Shown in pieces: positions 1 to 31,375 of a DNA stretch of 64,000 nucleotides; the stretch's first letter is position 1, and each line of letters opens with the position of its first letter. A program made the position numbers and the translations under genes. Source of the DNA: Solea solea (Eukaryota; Chordata; Actinopteri; Pleuronectiformes; Soleidae); contig NC_081137.1 in assembly GCF_958295425.1 (NCBI RefSeq), forward strand, positions 9,587,738-9,651,737, in the 5' to 3' direction. Under the pieces are notes generated by a model that had not been told where the DNA came from, did no database searches, and saw only the letters and a list, made by a program, of their open reading frames with translations.

Positions 1-2
1 AG

Positions 3-1760
3 TATAGGAGGAAGCTGGAGTGGAAGCTCCAGCAGAACAACATGAGGGAGGTCTGGAGTGGAATGAGAACCATCACTGGCTTCAGACCAACCAGCAATAG
101 AGGAGTTGGGGGCAGCATGGACTGTGCAAACGCGATGAATCTGTTTTTTAACAGATTTGACTCTGTGACCCCGGCTCATCCTCCCATGGGCTCCTCTCCT
201 GCATGCCTGCAGTTAGCGCCCACTCCACTCTCTCTCCCTCCCCCCTCCTACAGCCACTCTTCCCCCAGTGATGGCCCCCCACACACCTCCTCCTCCCCTG
301 GCTCCCAAAGTGACAACACTCTCCAAGACAACACCCCTACCCCTCCCCCACAGGTCACCCCCTCACTCCACATCACTGCTGACCAAATCATGAGGCAGCT
401 GAAGAGACTCCATGCAGGCAAGTCTGCAGGACCTGATGGTGTGAGCCCCAGGGTTCTGAAAGCTTGTTCCCTCCAGCTATGTGGAGTGCTACAACACATC
501 TTCAGCCTGAGTCTGAGTCTTCACAGGGTCCCCGTGCTGTGGAAGACGTCATGCATCGTTCCTGTGCCCAAGATACCACGCCCCAGCGGATCCAAGGACT
601 ACAGACCGGTGGCACTGACGTCACACATAATGAAGACCCTGGAGAGACTCATCCTGGATCAGCTCCGGCCCATGGTGAGACCACTGCTAGACCCCCTCCA
701 GTTCGCCTACCAGCCCCGACTAGGAGTTGAGGATGCCATCATCTACCTGCTAGACCGTGTCTACGCTCACCTGGACAAGCCGGCGAGCACTGTAAGAGTC
801 ATGTTTTTTGACTTCTCCAGTGCATTCAACACCATCAGGCCAGCTCTACTGAGTGAGAAACTGACAGCTATGCGGGTGGAGCCCCCCCTTGTGTCCTGGA
901 TTGTGGATTACCTGACTGGCAGACCACAGTATGTGCGCCTGCAGCACTGCACATCAGACAGACTGATCAGCAACACCGGGGCACCGCAGGGGACGGTCCT
1001 CTCTCCCTTCCTCTTCACCCTGTACACCACGAACTTCAGCTGCTGCACAGAGACCTGCCATCTTCAGAAGTTTTCTGACGACTCTGCAGTAGTTGGACTT
1101 ATCAGTAAGGGTGAGGAGACTGAGTACAGGGGTGTGGTGGACAACTTTGTCACGTGGTGTGAGCAGAACCATCTGCAGCTCAACGCGACAAAAACTAAAG
1201 AACTGGTGGTGGACCTGAGGAGGACCAGGGCTCCAGTGACCCCCATCTCCATCCGTGGGGTTAACGTGGACATAGTTGAGGATTACAAGTACTTAGGGGT
1301 GTACTTGGACAATAAACTGGACTGGACTAAAAACACAGACGCACTCTACAGGAAGGGTCAAAGCCGTCTCTATTTTCTGAGGCGGCTGAGGTCCTTCAAC
1401 ATCTGCCGGAAAATGCTGCGGATGTTTTACGAGTCTGTGGTGGCCAGTGCCATTCTCTACGCTGTGGCGTGCTGGGGCAGCAGACTGAAGGTGCGGGACG
1501 CCAACAGACTTAACAAACTCATCCACAAAGCCAGCCATGTTGTTGGAGAGGAGATTGACTCCCTGACAGCAGTGTCAGAGAGAAGGATGTTGTCCAGGAT
1601 TAGGTCCATACTGGACAACTCCCTCCATCCTCTCCATGATGTGCTGACCAGCCACAGAAGCACATTCAGCAAGAGACTTATTCTACCACGCTGCACCACA
1701 GAACGCCACAGGAAATCATTCCTGCCTGTGGCCATTAAGCTGTACAATTCCTCTGTATGA
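3..1760 (+). CDS. LINE reverse transcriptase ORF, partial at left edge
   Basis: The frame is open from the window edge, and its first in-window ATG is at 42. From that ATG it encodes 572 residues. It carries the reverse-transcriptase landmarks in order: SAGPDGVSPRVLK, the fingers motif KDYRPVALTSHIMKTLERL, the first catalytic aspartate in FFDFSSAFNT, the APQGTVLSPFLF block, and the catalytic pair in FSDDSAVVG (serine where many families have alanine). KYLGVYLD and the C-terminal region follow. No stop or frameshift interrupts it, unlike the other LINE copies here, so the copy is young and may encode active protein if the missing 5' half is also intact. Confidence 0.9.
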   Translation, partial: YRRKLEWKLQQNNMREVWSGMRTITGFRPTSNRGVGGSMDCANAMNLFFNRFDSVTPAHPPMGSSPACLQLAPTPLSLPPPSYSHSSPSDGPPHTSSSPGSQSDNTLQDNTPTPPPQVTPSLHITADQIMRQLKRLHAGKSAGPDGVSPRVLKACSLQLCGVLQHIFSLSLSLHRVPVLWKTSCIVPVPKIPRPSGSKDYRPVALTSHIMKTLERLILDQLRPMVRPLLDPLQFAYQPRLGVEDAIIYLLDRVYAHLDKPASTVRVMFFDFSSAFNTIRPALLSEKLTAMRVEPPLVSWIVDYLTGRPQYVRLQHCTSDRLISNTGAPQGTVLSPFLFTLYTTNFSCCTETCHLQKFSDDSAVVGLISKGEETEYRGVVDNFVTWCEQNHLQLNATKTKELVVDLRRTRAPVTPISIRGVNVDIVEDYKYLGVYLDNKLDWTKNTDALYRKGQSRLYFLRRLRSFNICRKMLRMFYESVVASAILYAVACWGSRLKVRDANRLNKLIHKASHVVGEEIDSLTAVSERRMLSRIRSILDNSLHPLHDVLTSHRSTFSKRLILPRCTTERHRKSFLPVAIKLYNSSV

Positions 1761-2038
1761 TAAATAGGCTTATACTTCCTCGGTATATATTGTTAATATG
1801 GGGGGAGGGGGAGGTACAAGTCTTGAAGTATATTCTGGAAATGTTTAACTCTGTAAATTTATTCTTATTTTTAATAGTATTCTTTAACTTTGTAATTTTA
1901 TTCTATGTTTACTCCTACTTCTTCTTATAGTTTGTAATTTTGTAATTTCCAAAAAAAATTGCTGTTACAACATTCATTACCTTTGTACACTGGAGCGCTG
2001 TGACAAAAGAATTTCCCGCAAGGGATTAATAAAGTATT

Positions 2039-2068
2039 TTCTATTCTATCTATTCTATTCTATTCTAT
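2039..2068 (+). repeat. (CTATT)n LINE 3' tail
   Basis: A short array of ctatt units directly follows the LINE 3' UTR. It is read as the element's own 3' terminal repeat rather than an independent microsatellite. Confidence 0.8.
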
Positions 2069-2087
2069 CATCCTCATCAGTACATCA

Positions 2088-23133
<21,046 letters not shown>

Positions 23134-23260
23134 CTTGCTTTGATACACGGGGAAAGTGTCCTGGGTGAATGTCTGCCCTCTGCCAGGACTTACAGGCGGA
23201 GAGCAGGAGGGCGGTGTTTACTGCCTCCTACTGTTGGCGTCGTGTCACTGTCAGAATTTG
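23134..23260 (-). promoter_or_regulatory. Putative dpf2 5' UTR and promoter region
   Basis: This GC-richer stretch lies directly upstream of the dpf2 start codon. No TATA box is obvious. It is placed by position only, and the transcription start is unknown. Confidence 0.35.
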
Positions 23261-23311
23261 ACTGCAAACCTGCAAAAATGATAGCACAGATGCTATCCTG
23301 TTAGGGTCATA

Positions 23312-23600
23312 TCCATCCATTTTCTATTTCTTTATCCACGGGGGTGCTGTGCCAATCTCAGCTGACACAGGGTGATAGGCAGGGTACTCCAGTCCATCAC
23401 AGAGCCACATATAGAGACAAACAGCGATTCACTCTGACAATCACACCTATGGTGAAATTAGAGTGACCAGTTTACCTAATCCCCATATTACATGTTTTTG
23501 GACACAAAGGGAGAACATGCAAACTCCATGCAGAAGTCCTTATTATAACCGTGGCTCAAACCCAGGTCTTATTCTCTGTGGTAGTTCTTACCACTGCGGA
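23312..23600 (-). mobile_element. tRNA-derived SINE, reverse orientation
   Basis: It matches the body at 14235-14440 (cagctgacacagggtgatag, ccagtccatcacagagccac). It ends with an eroded reverse B box (ctcaaacccagg) and tRNA-like head. Confidence 0.7.
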
Positions 23601-24013
23601 TGTTATATATTTTTGACCACAAAAATGGGTCACTGTTTCCCGTTTGGCATAACAGACGGTCTTTTCTGAGTGAGAAGAAGTGGCGCCACAGCAGCAGCAT
23701 CAGCAGAGAAACACAAGACAGCGTCTTTTTCACATTCCTCGACATATTTTACCAATGTTTTAAAGTAAATGGAGGCTTTTTTGTTCAAATAGTGGATTCA
23801 TCCTTTTTATTCATATGTATGAAGACTGTTTTATGTTAACTAGTTCCATGTTTGTTAGGTGATATTGTTGACAGTGTCCAGAAAGATGAATGTTGAAATT
23901 GTTTTAAATTGATTATTTAAATATTATTAATGGGTTTTACAGTGGTATTTTAATTTCAATATATCTAGTATCTGAATATTATTAGTAATCCACCTTTTTA
24001 TACCCATTTGAGC

Positions 24014-24133
24014 ACTGCGGTCAAGTGAGCCGTCATTCGTCTTCGCGGAGTCAAGGCATCCGGGCGCACTTAAAGACGTTGGTGCGGATGGCTTGACTCC
24101 GCGAAGACGAATGATTGCTCACTTGACCGCAGT
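24014..24133. repeat. Large near-perfect palindrome (49-bp arms)
   Basis: The arms at 24014-24062 and 24085-24133 are inverted complements with three mismatches around a 22-bp spacer. The core gtcttcgcggagtcaag is matched by cttgactccgcgaagac. It is probably a fold-back transposon or MITE, although the arms are GC-richer than their surroundings. Confidence 0.85.
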
Positions 24134-24348
24134 ATTTAAGCCGGCTCAATGGGTTCTCTGAAAAGTCAGAAAGTACATAACCTAACATTCAGCCATTAAA
24201 ACTAATTTTTCTGTTCAGAAATGCAAGTAAATAACTATAATTTCACATCTTAATCAAAAAACAATAATCTGCTTATTTTTCTGTTTTTACATTTGAAAAT
24301 TGTATCACAATAATAATAATAATTTTATATTTTAATTGTAAAGAGTAC

Positions 24349-24927
24349 GGAAGTGCGTTGCATTCATTTGAAGAAAAAAAAAATTTTGGTTTGATTTTTT
24401 GTATGATTTTTTTCTGTTTTTCTGAGTAATTTTTTTTCTGTTTTTCATGGCAATTTGTTCCCCCTTTTCGGAGTAATTCTTTTTCTGAATGATCAAGATA
24501 CTTCAAAATCTCAAGAGAACCTCCAACCTGCAAGTGACTCCCATGAACATATGATGACTCCTGCCCGCACATACATGCCCCATCAACCTTTTCCTTCTGA
24601 ATAACCAAAGTCCTCAGATTCCTGTGTAAAGGTGACAAACTAATGGTAATGCCATCCATGTGGACTATCTTCCAGTGTCTTAAACCCAGATCAAAGTAAA
24701 ACTTGATTAAACTAAACAAGCCATCCATGTTGTTACCATTAAATCAAGCTCTCAACAAAGGAATTAATGTGTTTATTGTTTCAAATGCTCTCTAAACTCT
24801 AAAAAAAACTGTAACTCTAACTCTCCAAAAACCATGAAAAAAAATTACTCTAAAAACAGAAAAAAAATAAATTACTCATAAAAACAGACCATAAAAATCT
24901 ATTTTCAAGTGAATGCAAAGCGCTTCC
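24349..24927. mobile_element. MITE with ggaagtgcgttgcattc termini
   Basis: The left end ggaagtgcgttgcattcatt is complementary to the right end agtgaatgcaaagcgcttcc. Subterminal poly-T/poly-A segments (tttttctgtttttc against gaaaaacagaaaaa type) are also inverted. The minus-strand frame at 24273-24728 crosses the left end of the element and shows no domain. Confidence 0.7.
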
Positions 24928-25256
24928 ATAAAAGAGCGTCTACATACTGGTGTATTAACTATTACAGAAACAAAATAAATTATTTTTATAATAACCAATG
25001 CTGTTAATTTAAGGCAGCCTGGGCTTTGGGTGGTGGTCTAATACATTTGTTAAGCACTGTATATTGTTGTGGTTTTTTTCCTCTCTTTAAACTTTTATTA
25101 TTTATGTGGTGCACCTTAATCTGAGTACACAAAGTCACTTTTTGTTATTATTTTGTCTGAATGTGTTTACATGAGTTGATTATTTTACACATGATCTTAT
25201 TAGTGCCGGCAATAATCAGCTAAATGTCTAACTTAACATGAATATTATTTCATTGA

Positions 25257-25851
25257 AGGTGACATAGACCGGAAGCTCCAATTAACGCTGCGTTTGTGTG
25301 TGTATCTGCGTCATTACCTCGTTTATGAAACCCTAAAGTTTCAGAACAAACAGTTCAGCCACTGCTGAGAAAATAGTGTTGTATTGTTTTCCTGGGCTCT
25401 GCGAAGCGGATCGACACTTCCTTAATTTGATGTCGTCATCAGAAATCCTCACCACCGTAGCGCCTCCCGGTGTGGGCACTTGTCCGGGCACATCCGGTTG
25501 CGTACATTCAACCGCAGAAGAAGAAGAAGAACTACTCTCGTTGTAGCTGCTGAGATGCAGAGCATCCACCGTGCCAGAGGGGAAGCTGTGTATCTGAGAG
25601 CTGGCCTATCTATTACGTCACTTCCAGGTACCTGGCCAATCACAGGACAGTAGGAAAGCTCTCGTTGGCTGGCCGATCACAGCAACTGTTTGGTCTGAAA
25701 CAGCGCGGCTGACGAGAGCGTCAGTGAGGAGATATTTTGATCGGCTCGTTTGCAGCGATTAGGAGGTTTTTAATCATGAAAACAAGTTAATATATGTAAG
25801 TAGACCTCCATAACTAACATATATGTGTGATACAAGCATTCTATGTCGCCT
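25257..25851. mobile_element. MITE with aaggtgacataga termini, TTAA-type
   Basis: The left end gaaggtgacatagaccgg is complementary to the right end ttctatgtcgcctttaa. The flanks are ttga and ttaa, suggesting a TTAA target as in Kolobok or piggyBac groups. A Ser-rich minus-strand frame inside (25333-25569) is treated as element sequence, not a gene. Confidence 0.6.
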
Positions 25852-26353
25852 TTAAGTATTGTGAAAGAATAAGAAGGGGGAACCAAAGTGTGGGTATCGG
25901 TTTAGCACGGAACTCAATATGAGGCGCACCTACCCCCTCCCCTCAGACCATCCATGCGCCAGGCACAGGCCGTTTCTCAATACTCAAGTAAACAAGTACG
26001 TACTTGCTTACTTGGGAAGTATATACTTAAGAAGTACACTGGGAGTATATACTTGCCAAGTACAGGAGTACACAAGTATGTGGCTTCTCAATACTCAAGT
26101 AAGCAAGTATGTATGTATTGTTCTGCTGTTTGAACGGTTTGAAAGTGCAGCAGCCTCATTACCGCCACCTACAGTGTTGATAAATAAACATATGAAATAC
26201 TTTTAATAAATGCATATATATTGTTATTATTTTCACATTTTAAATATTTAACTTTTAATAAACATTTATTAATTTATTTCTATTAAAATATACAATACAA
26301 ATAATACATGTGGAAAATAGATATATTACAGCATTGTAGAGTAGTATATATAT

Positions 26354-26532
26354 TGTAGCGTAGCTACGTTTAAGCACACGCCCCATCCAGTGTGTTTACG
26401 TTAGTTCAGAGCCGGAAGTGAAGAGCAGTTTGTGAGAGACATGTGCTTTGGCTGCAAAGAGTTACTAAATAAATCTAGCCGGGAACAGCGAAAGAGAGAA
26501 CACATCTCCTCGTCACTTGAGAGTGTTACACT
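26354..26532 (+). repeat. Gypsy 5' LTR
   Basis: The 179-bp LTR starts tgtagcgtagctacgttt and ends gagagtgttaca. An aataaa signal is in ttactaaataaatctagcc. Compared with the 3' LTR it has extra bases around ccggaagtgaagagc. Confidence 0.92.
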
Positions 26533-26533
26533 G

Positions 26534-26544
26534 GTGTCAGAATC
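26534..26544 (+). promoter_or_regulatory. Gypsy primer-binding site (tRNA-Leu-like)
   Basis: tggtgtcagaa lies one base after the 5' LTR. It is complementary to the 3' end of a leucine tRNA (TTCTGACA plus CCA), from general tRNA knowledge. Confidence 0.6.
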
Positions 26545-26589
26545 GTGATCGCGTTGATCCCGGAGTAGAGGGGAGATTATGGCAAGCTG

Positions 26590-27160
26590 GTGGCCGCTTT
26601 GAGCCAGCGTTTTGGAGTGGACATGGGGCCGTGGACGTTGCAGGCTGAACTCAGTGGGAGGCACAGACGCACCGGTGAGTCGCTTAATGCACTGTATGGC
26701 GACATCAAGACTTTGACGCAGCGTGCATATGCTGACATGCCCCTGCAAGTGCTGAGCCAGATGGCCCGGGACCGTTTTGTAGGGGCTCTGTATCCTCCGG
26801 AGTTACGCTGCGCGGTGCAGTTGGCTCATCCTTCCTCCATCGAAGAGGCGTTGAGACTGGCAGTGCAGCGAGAGGCAGTGTGGTCGCATGCCGGAGACCA
26901 AGGGGGCGGTGCCAATGCAATGAGAGCAGCCCGGGAGGTGCGTGTGCCAGAGACTAAGCCTGAGTGGGTGGACGATCTGACCGGCCTGATGAGGACGCAG
27001 GTTGGCCAGCTCCGCAGCCCTGCACCCCAGCAAACACCGACCAGGAGTCCGCCCAGTGGCCCATCGGGTTCATGTTGGGGGTGTGGCCAGGTGGGTCACC
27101 TACTGAGGGACTGTCCCAGCCGCCAGGAGCAGTCGGGATGCCTCCGGGTTCAGGTCAGCG
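26590..27160 (+). pseudogene. Gypsy gag relic with CCHC zinc knuckle
   Basis: The frame encodes capsid-like sequence (LVAALSQRFGVDMGPWTLQ, ESLNALYGDIKTLTQRAY) and a zinc knuckle CWGCGQVGHLLRDC near 27073-27114. Only about 45 bp separates the primer site from capsid sequence, so the N-terminal half of gag is missing. Confidence 0.85.
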
Positions 27161-27655
27161 GTGATACTGAGACCGTCTGTTCCCCGTCTGTGTCCAGCCC
27201 ATTGCCTGATGGAGTCCAGCACTATGGACCAGGGGGTGGGGCTCAAACCCCCCCAGACGCAGATGGAGTCACTGCCCAGCTGCCGATGGCAGTTGGCTGG
27301 ATCAACAGAGGTGGAGAGCGCCCGTTCCAAGTGTGTGTCCGTTCAGGGGGTGTCGTGGTTGGGTGTGGTGGACACGGGATCCTCTGTGACACTGGTGCGA
27401 CCCGACCTTCTGCCCAGCGGGACACCACTGCAGCGGACTGAGGTACAACTTTGCACCGTCACAGGTGAACTGTCTCCTATGGTGGGGGTGGGGTTGTTGC
27501 ATGTGTGTGTAGCGGGGATCAATGTGTGTTACAGGGTGTGGGTGGAAGATATTCAGGATTCTTGCATCCTGGGATTGGATTTTATGGTAGATAATGGGGG
27601 GGTTTTGGACATGGGGAGGGGTACACTTAGTTTCCCGGGTGGGTGTGTGACCTAA
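27161..27655 (+). pseudogene. Gypsy aspartic protease segment
   Basis: The active-site motif VVDTGSSVTLVRPDLL is followed by CILGLDFMVDNGG, the two landmarks of retroviral-type proteases. It is in a different frame from gag. It is open, but its upstream part is out of frame. Confidence 0.85.
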
Positions 27656-28035
27656 AGGGACAGGGTAAATGCCCCCTTGCAGGCCTCTCCTTATCCCTGC
27701 GGGGCCAGTGCTGTGCCACCGGGACCCCCGGTTGCGGCCCCAGTGTACTTAGCCCCAACTGCCGTTCTGGGGCTCTCGGTGGCACCTCGCCACCTGTCAC
27801 CCCATGCACAAACTTTCACTCCGGGTGCAGGAGCCAGTGGCGTGCTCGGTACTTTTTCCTCACCTGTTCTAGACCAGTGCACAAGCTTAGGTGGGGAGGG
27901 GGGACAACCCACGGAGGAGGGGAGATGGGGAGAGTGTGGGAGTGATCTGAATGAACAGCAGAGGGGACAACTCTATTTGAGGAGTGTTTTGCAAAGTGTG
28001 AGGGGGAGGTTGGGCGGACTCACCTCGGGACACAC
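27656..28035 (+). other. Gypsy protease-RT linker
   Basis: The sequence is GC- and Pro/Gly-rich between the protease and reverse transcriptase segments, with no recognised domain. Confidence 0.5.
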
Positions 28036-28799
28036 ATGATCGAGACGGGGGAGGCTAGGCCCATTAAGTGTCACTCGTGCCGCCTGCCCCTGGTTCGGCA
28101 GGAGGCCTGTCACAAGGCGGTTACAGAAATACTGGAGGCCGGTATTATTGAGCCCTCAGATAGCCCCTGGGCGTCGGGGGGTGGTCATGGTGCTGAAGAA
28201 GACTGGGGGGTGGAGACTCTGCGCTGACTACAGGCATCTTAATATGGTGACAATCAAGGACTCTTACCCCCTTCAGGGTCTGCATGGTTCTCCTCTCTGG
28301 ATCTCCGCAGCGGGTAATATCAGCTTCCGCTTGCGCCAGAGTCCCGTCCAAAAACCGCATTCTGCACCGGGCGAGGGTTGTGGCAGTTTAAGGTGATGTG
28401 CTTCGGGCTGTGCAATGCACCCGCCACCTTTGCGCGGTTGATGGATAAAGTGCTAGCTGATGTTCCCCAGGAACAGTGTCTAGTGTACCTGGACGACATT
28501 TTGGCACATGGGGGCTCCTTTGAGTCTGTGTTGGAGGCCCTCAGACGGGAAACTCCTGGAAATTCCTGAAGTTGCACCCTGATAAGTGCCATTTTATGAA
28601 GAGGGAGGTTTCATTCTTGGGGCACAGGGTGACCAGGGAGGGGATCAGCACCATGGCTGACAAGGTAGGGATGGTGCGGAACTGGCCTACTCCTGCAAAT
28701 TGGAGGCAGCTAAAAAGTTTCATTGGGCTGGCCTCCTATTACAGGAGGTTCATGCAGGGTTTCGCCACCATTGCAGCGCCCCTACACCGGCTACACCGT
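28036..28799 (+). pseudogene. Gypsy reverse transcriptase relic
   Basis: Pieces in shifting frames: KAVTEILEAGIIEPSDSPWA, then MVLKKTGGWRLCADYRHLNM, then FGLCNAPATFARLMDKVLAD with the catalytic box CLVYLDDILAHGG, then CHFMKREVSFLGHRVTREGI and the thumb-like SFIGLASYYRRFM. At least three frameshifts separate them. Confidence 0.9.
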
Positions 28800-29770
28800 T
28801 CACAAGCCCCGCTCCAGCAGCTCCGTGCGGGGGCCCCTTTGGAAAGAGTGGTGGTGGACATCGTGGGCCCGTTACCCATCACTGACAGGGGCAACCGTTA
28901 CATCCTGATGGCCATGGATTATTTTAGCAAATGGCCGGAAGCGTACCCCATTGCTGATATGGAGGCGGAAACAGTCGCGGATGCGCTGGTTGAGGGCATG
29001 TTCTGTCGTTTTGGGGTGCCCAAATCGCTACATAGTGACCAAGGTCGCAACTTTGAGTCCAGGGTTTTCGCCGCGATGTGCGAGTGCCTGGGAATTCATA
29101 AGACCCGCACCACACCGTTGCAGCTACAGAGTGACGGATTAGTCGAGAGATTCAACTGGACTCTCAGGGAGCAACTGGCTCTTCATGTGTCTGAGTGGCA
29201 CTTGCCGTTGGTGCTCATGGCGTGTAGGTCGGCAGTGCAGGAGTCCACGGGGTGCTCCCCAGCCCTACTGATGCTTGGGAAGTGGTGGCGTTTGGCCAGC
29301 CACTGGATGCTCCAGAGGTTCCTCCTGGTCCGGAGTACGCCAGGCGCCTCCAGGACCGCCTGGAGACAGCACATCAGTTTGCTAGGGAGCAGATGCAGGC
29401 GGCTGAGAGGCGTCAGAAGCAAAACTACGACATCAGGTCGTGGGGGCGGGATTTTGTGCCGGGGGAATTGGTTTGGGTGAATGAGCCTAGACGCAAGAAG
29501 GGCCACATCCCTAAACTGGACAGTCCCTGGCGGGGGCCCTGTGAGGTGCTAGCGAAGGTAGGCGAGGTGGTCTACAGGGTGCGGTTGCCAGCACCTAAGA
29601 GGAGGAAAGTGGTGCTGCACCGAGACAGGTTGGCTCCGCACAGGGGTTCTGTGACTCCCGGTACGGAGAGCCCAGTTAGGCTTCCTGCTGCTGCAGGTGA
29701 TGAAGAGGCCCCTGCAGTTGCAGCAGTGACGCAGGGTCTGGGGTGGGGGAAGGCTCGTCGGTCCCTGTGA
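28800..29770 (+). pseudogene. Gypsy integrase core and C-terminus
   Basis: The core has the DDE residues in VVVDIVGPLPITDRGN, HSDQGRNFESRVF and SDGLVERFNWTLREQ. After a frameshift near 29270 the C-terminal region carries a GPY/F-like module (SPWRGPCEVLAKVGEVVYRV). The zinc-binding N-terminus of integrase and the whole RNase H are absent: the core joins reverse transcriptase in frame at about 28800. Confidence 0.88.
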
Positions 29771-29977
29771 CCCCTGCGCCCGGAAGGGTGAAGAGTGCCC
29801 CAAGGTATTTGGGGGATTACAAGTGGTCTCAATGGGGTTAGGGGACTGGTGGGAGAGAAAATTGATGTGTGCTTGTGAATAAAGATGTTGTAAAAAAAAA
29901 GAAAAAGAAAAAAGGGGAACCTGTACTGGGGGTGGTGGTGTAAGTGGCACCTGTGTGTGCATGTGTGATTGTGGTAG

Positions 29978-30139
29978 TGTAGCGTAGCTACGTTTAAGAG
30001 CACGCCCATCCAGTGTGTTTACGTTAGTTCAGAGCAGTGTGTGAGAGACATGTGCTGTGGCTGCAAAGAGTTACTAAATAAATCTAGCCGGGAACGGCGA
30101 AAGAGAGAACACGTCTCCTCGTCACTTGAGAGTGTTACA
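29978..30139 (+). repeat. Gypsy 3' LTR
   Basis: The 162-bp LTR runs tgtagcgtagctacgttt to gagagtgttaca. It differs from the 5' LTR by a 15-20 bp indel and several substitutions, so the insertion is not very recent. Confidence 0.92.
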
Positions 30140-30175
30140 ATATATATATATATGTATATATATATATGTATATAT
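30140..30175. repeat. (TA)n microsatellite, left part
   Basis: A TA/TG-interrupted repeat that received both the Gypsy and hAT insertions. Confidence 0.85.
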
Positions 30176-30892
30176 CAGGGGTCGCGTTAACCGAATATTT
30201 TCCGTCATTGACCGTTTTTTTAAAACGATGACGGAAAAATCTGAGAGCCATCCGTCATTTTGACAGATTGCAATTCACACCCCTAAAAACTATGTTGATA
30301 AAAGAGGTGAAAAAAGAGGGATAGATGCAGATGAAGGACAAACTCAGCCATTGGCCTCAGCGGAGCGAGGAAGCGGCAGTAAGGAGGTTAGGCGAGTTCA
30401 GTGGGAGCGGGAGTTCTCCTGGCTGAGGAGGGCGGATAGAAAAATGTTGTGCGACAAAATAAAGATTCCCATCGGAGAATCTGAGCATAATTTCTGACCT
30501 GGACACCGTACTCAATGCATCTCGCTATCCTTGTCGTGCTGACAGCACGTTAAAGAGCTATGGACAGGAGGCTTTGGAGCGCGTCTGTGACCGGTGCAGC
30601 TGATCCACTGGTGCAGAAGGAGCGCATGTTGCGGGATTTCCTACCACGCATAACTACGCGCAAGCAGGCACGCGATTTAAGTCCATGTGGACCAGGAGGA
30701 AGGTGTGAGACTGTGCGTTTAGGCCACAGGTGAACTGTTCATATTCCACTGCAATATGAACAATGCAATTGAATATGTCATTATTATCATTTAAAGTGAC
30801 CGGTAAAAATTGATTATCACGGGATTTTTATGACCCTTTCAGTCAAAATGACAGACAACGAAAAAGTCTAGCGCAACCTCTGGTATATATAT
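30176..30892. mobile_element. hAT-type element in TA repeat
   Basis: It begins caggggtcgcgttaac and ends gtctagcgcaacctctg, which are imperfect inverted complements. gtatatatat flanks both sides, compatible with an 8-bp duplication inside a TA repeat. Internal sequence shows broken coding traces only. Confidence 0.8.
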
Positions 30893-30935
30893 ATATATAC
30901 ATATATAAATATATATGTATATATATACATATATG
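30893..30935. repeat. (TA)n microsatellite, right part
   Basis: Continuation of the TA repeat beyond the hAT insertion. Confidence 0.85.
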
Positions 30936-30940
30936 TTGTT

Positions 30941-31240
30941 GATGTTAAAACTGCGTTCTGGGACACAGAAAAATATTTATTTCAGATTTATATTTCTATT
31001 ATCTGCTGCTATGTTCCGCCGAAATGTATTCTGGGATACATGGCCATTCCAAGTACGCTTAAGTCACCTCCAATGCATACTTGGTAAAAATGGGCGGAGC
31101 GAGAACACTTCCGGGTTTAAGAACCGTCCTCGCTGTTCGCTTAATTGAGAATTGGAACAGAACTTGGACTGAGACTGATGACGTTTTCACAAGTACGGGA
31201 GTACGCAAGTACGCACAAGTATGGATATTGAGAAACGGCC
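30941..31240. repeat. Direct duplication, copy 1 (outer element right end)
   Basis: About 300 bp from gatgttaaaactgcgttctg to gagaaacggcc. It is repeated with about 90% visual identity at 31376-31648. Confidence 0.85.
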
Positions 31241-31375
31241 ACAGTGAGTGCCGAGCATCCGCTGAGGTGGAGCTGATCACCTCTGACAAACGTCTCTGCC
31301 AAACTATAAATACGTCATATCTTAATACACAAACCTCATGTTTGAATTCTAAATAACTAATTTCTCGCCTCAAAT

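Larger units (their letters stand above)
1..2068 (+). mobile_element. LINE retrotransposon, CR1/L2/Rex1-like, 3' part
   Basis: This is the 3' part of a non-LTR retrotransposon inserted antisense in a dpf2 intron. An open reverse-transcriptase frame runs from the left edge to 1760. An A/T-rich 3' UTR follows, then the 3' end (gggattaataaagtatt) and a short (CTATT)n tail typical of CR1/L2-clade elements. The endonuclease domain would lie to the left of the window. The clade is inferred from protein motifs and the repeated tail, without a database search. The tail ends 27 nt before a dpf2 splice donor. Confidence 0.9.
26354..30139 (+). mobile_element. Ty3/Gypsy LTR retrotransposon, internally deleted
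   Basis: Two LTRs with TG...CA ends bound gag-, protease-, reverse-transcriptase- and integrase-like segments in Ty3/Gypsy order. The flanks are atat on both sides. Frameshifts break pol, the gag N-terminus is missing, and RNase H is deleted. The copy cannot move on its own. Confidence 0.93.
25968..31240. mobile_element. Outer TIR element, interrupted by Gypsy and hAT insertions
   Basis: The left end ggccgtttctcaatactcaa is matched by the inverted right end ggatattgagaaacggcc. Both subterminal regions are rich in caagtacgNa motifs. The 3-bp flanks aca at 25965-25967 and 31241-31243 fit a target duplication. Own sequence is 25968-26353, 30140-30175 and 30893-31240; the rest is two nested elements. 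The superfamily is uncertain: Harbinger is compatible with the 3-bp duplication. Confidence 0.65.

Noticed and set aside
24273..24728. 151-residue minus-strand protein
   Set aside because: It crosses the boundary of a MITE and is largely poly-Lys/poly-Ile translation of A/T tracts.
25333..25569. Ser-rich minus-strand protein
   Set aside because: It lies wholly inside a MITE with matched ends, with no domain and no splice context.
29549..30009. Overlapping minus-strand frames in the Gypsy 3' end
   Set aside because: They are antisense shadows of GC-rich integrase sequence.
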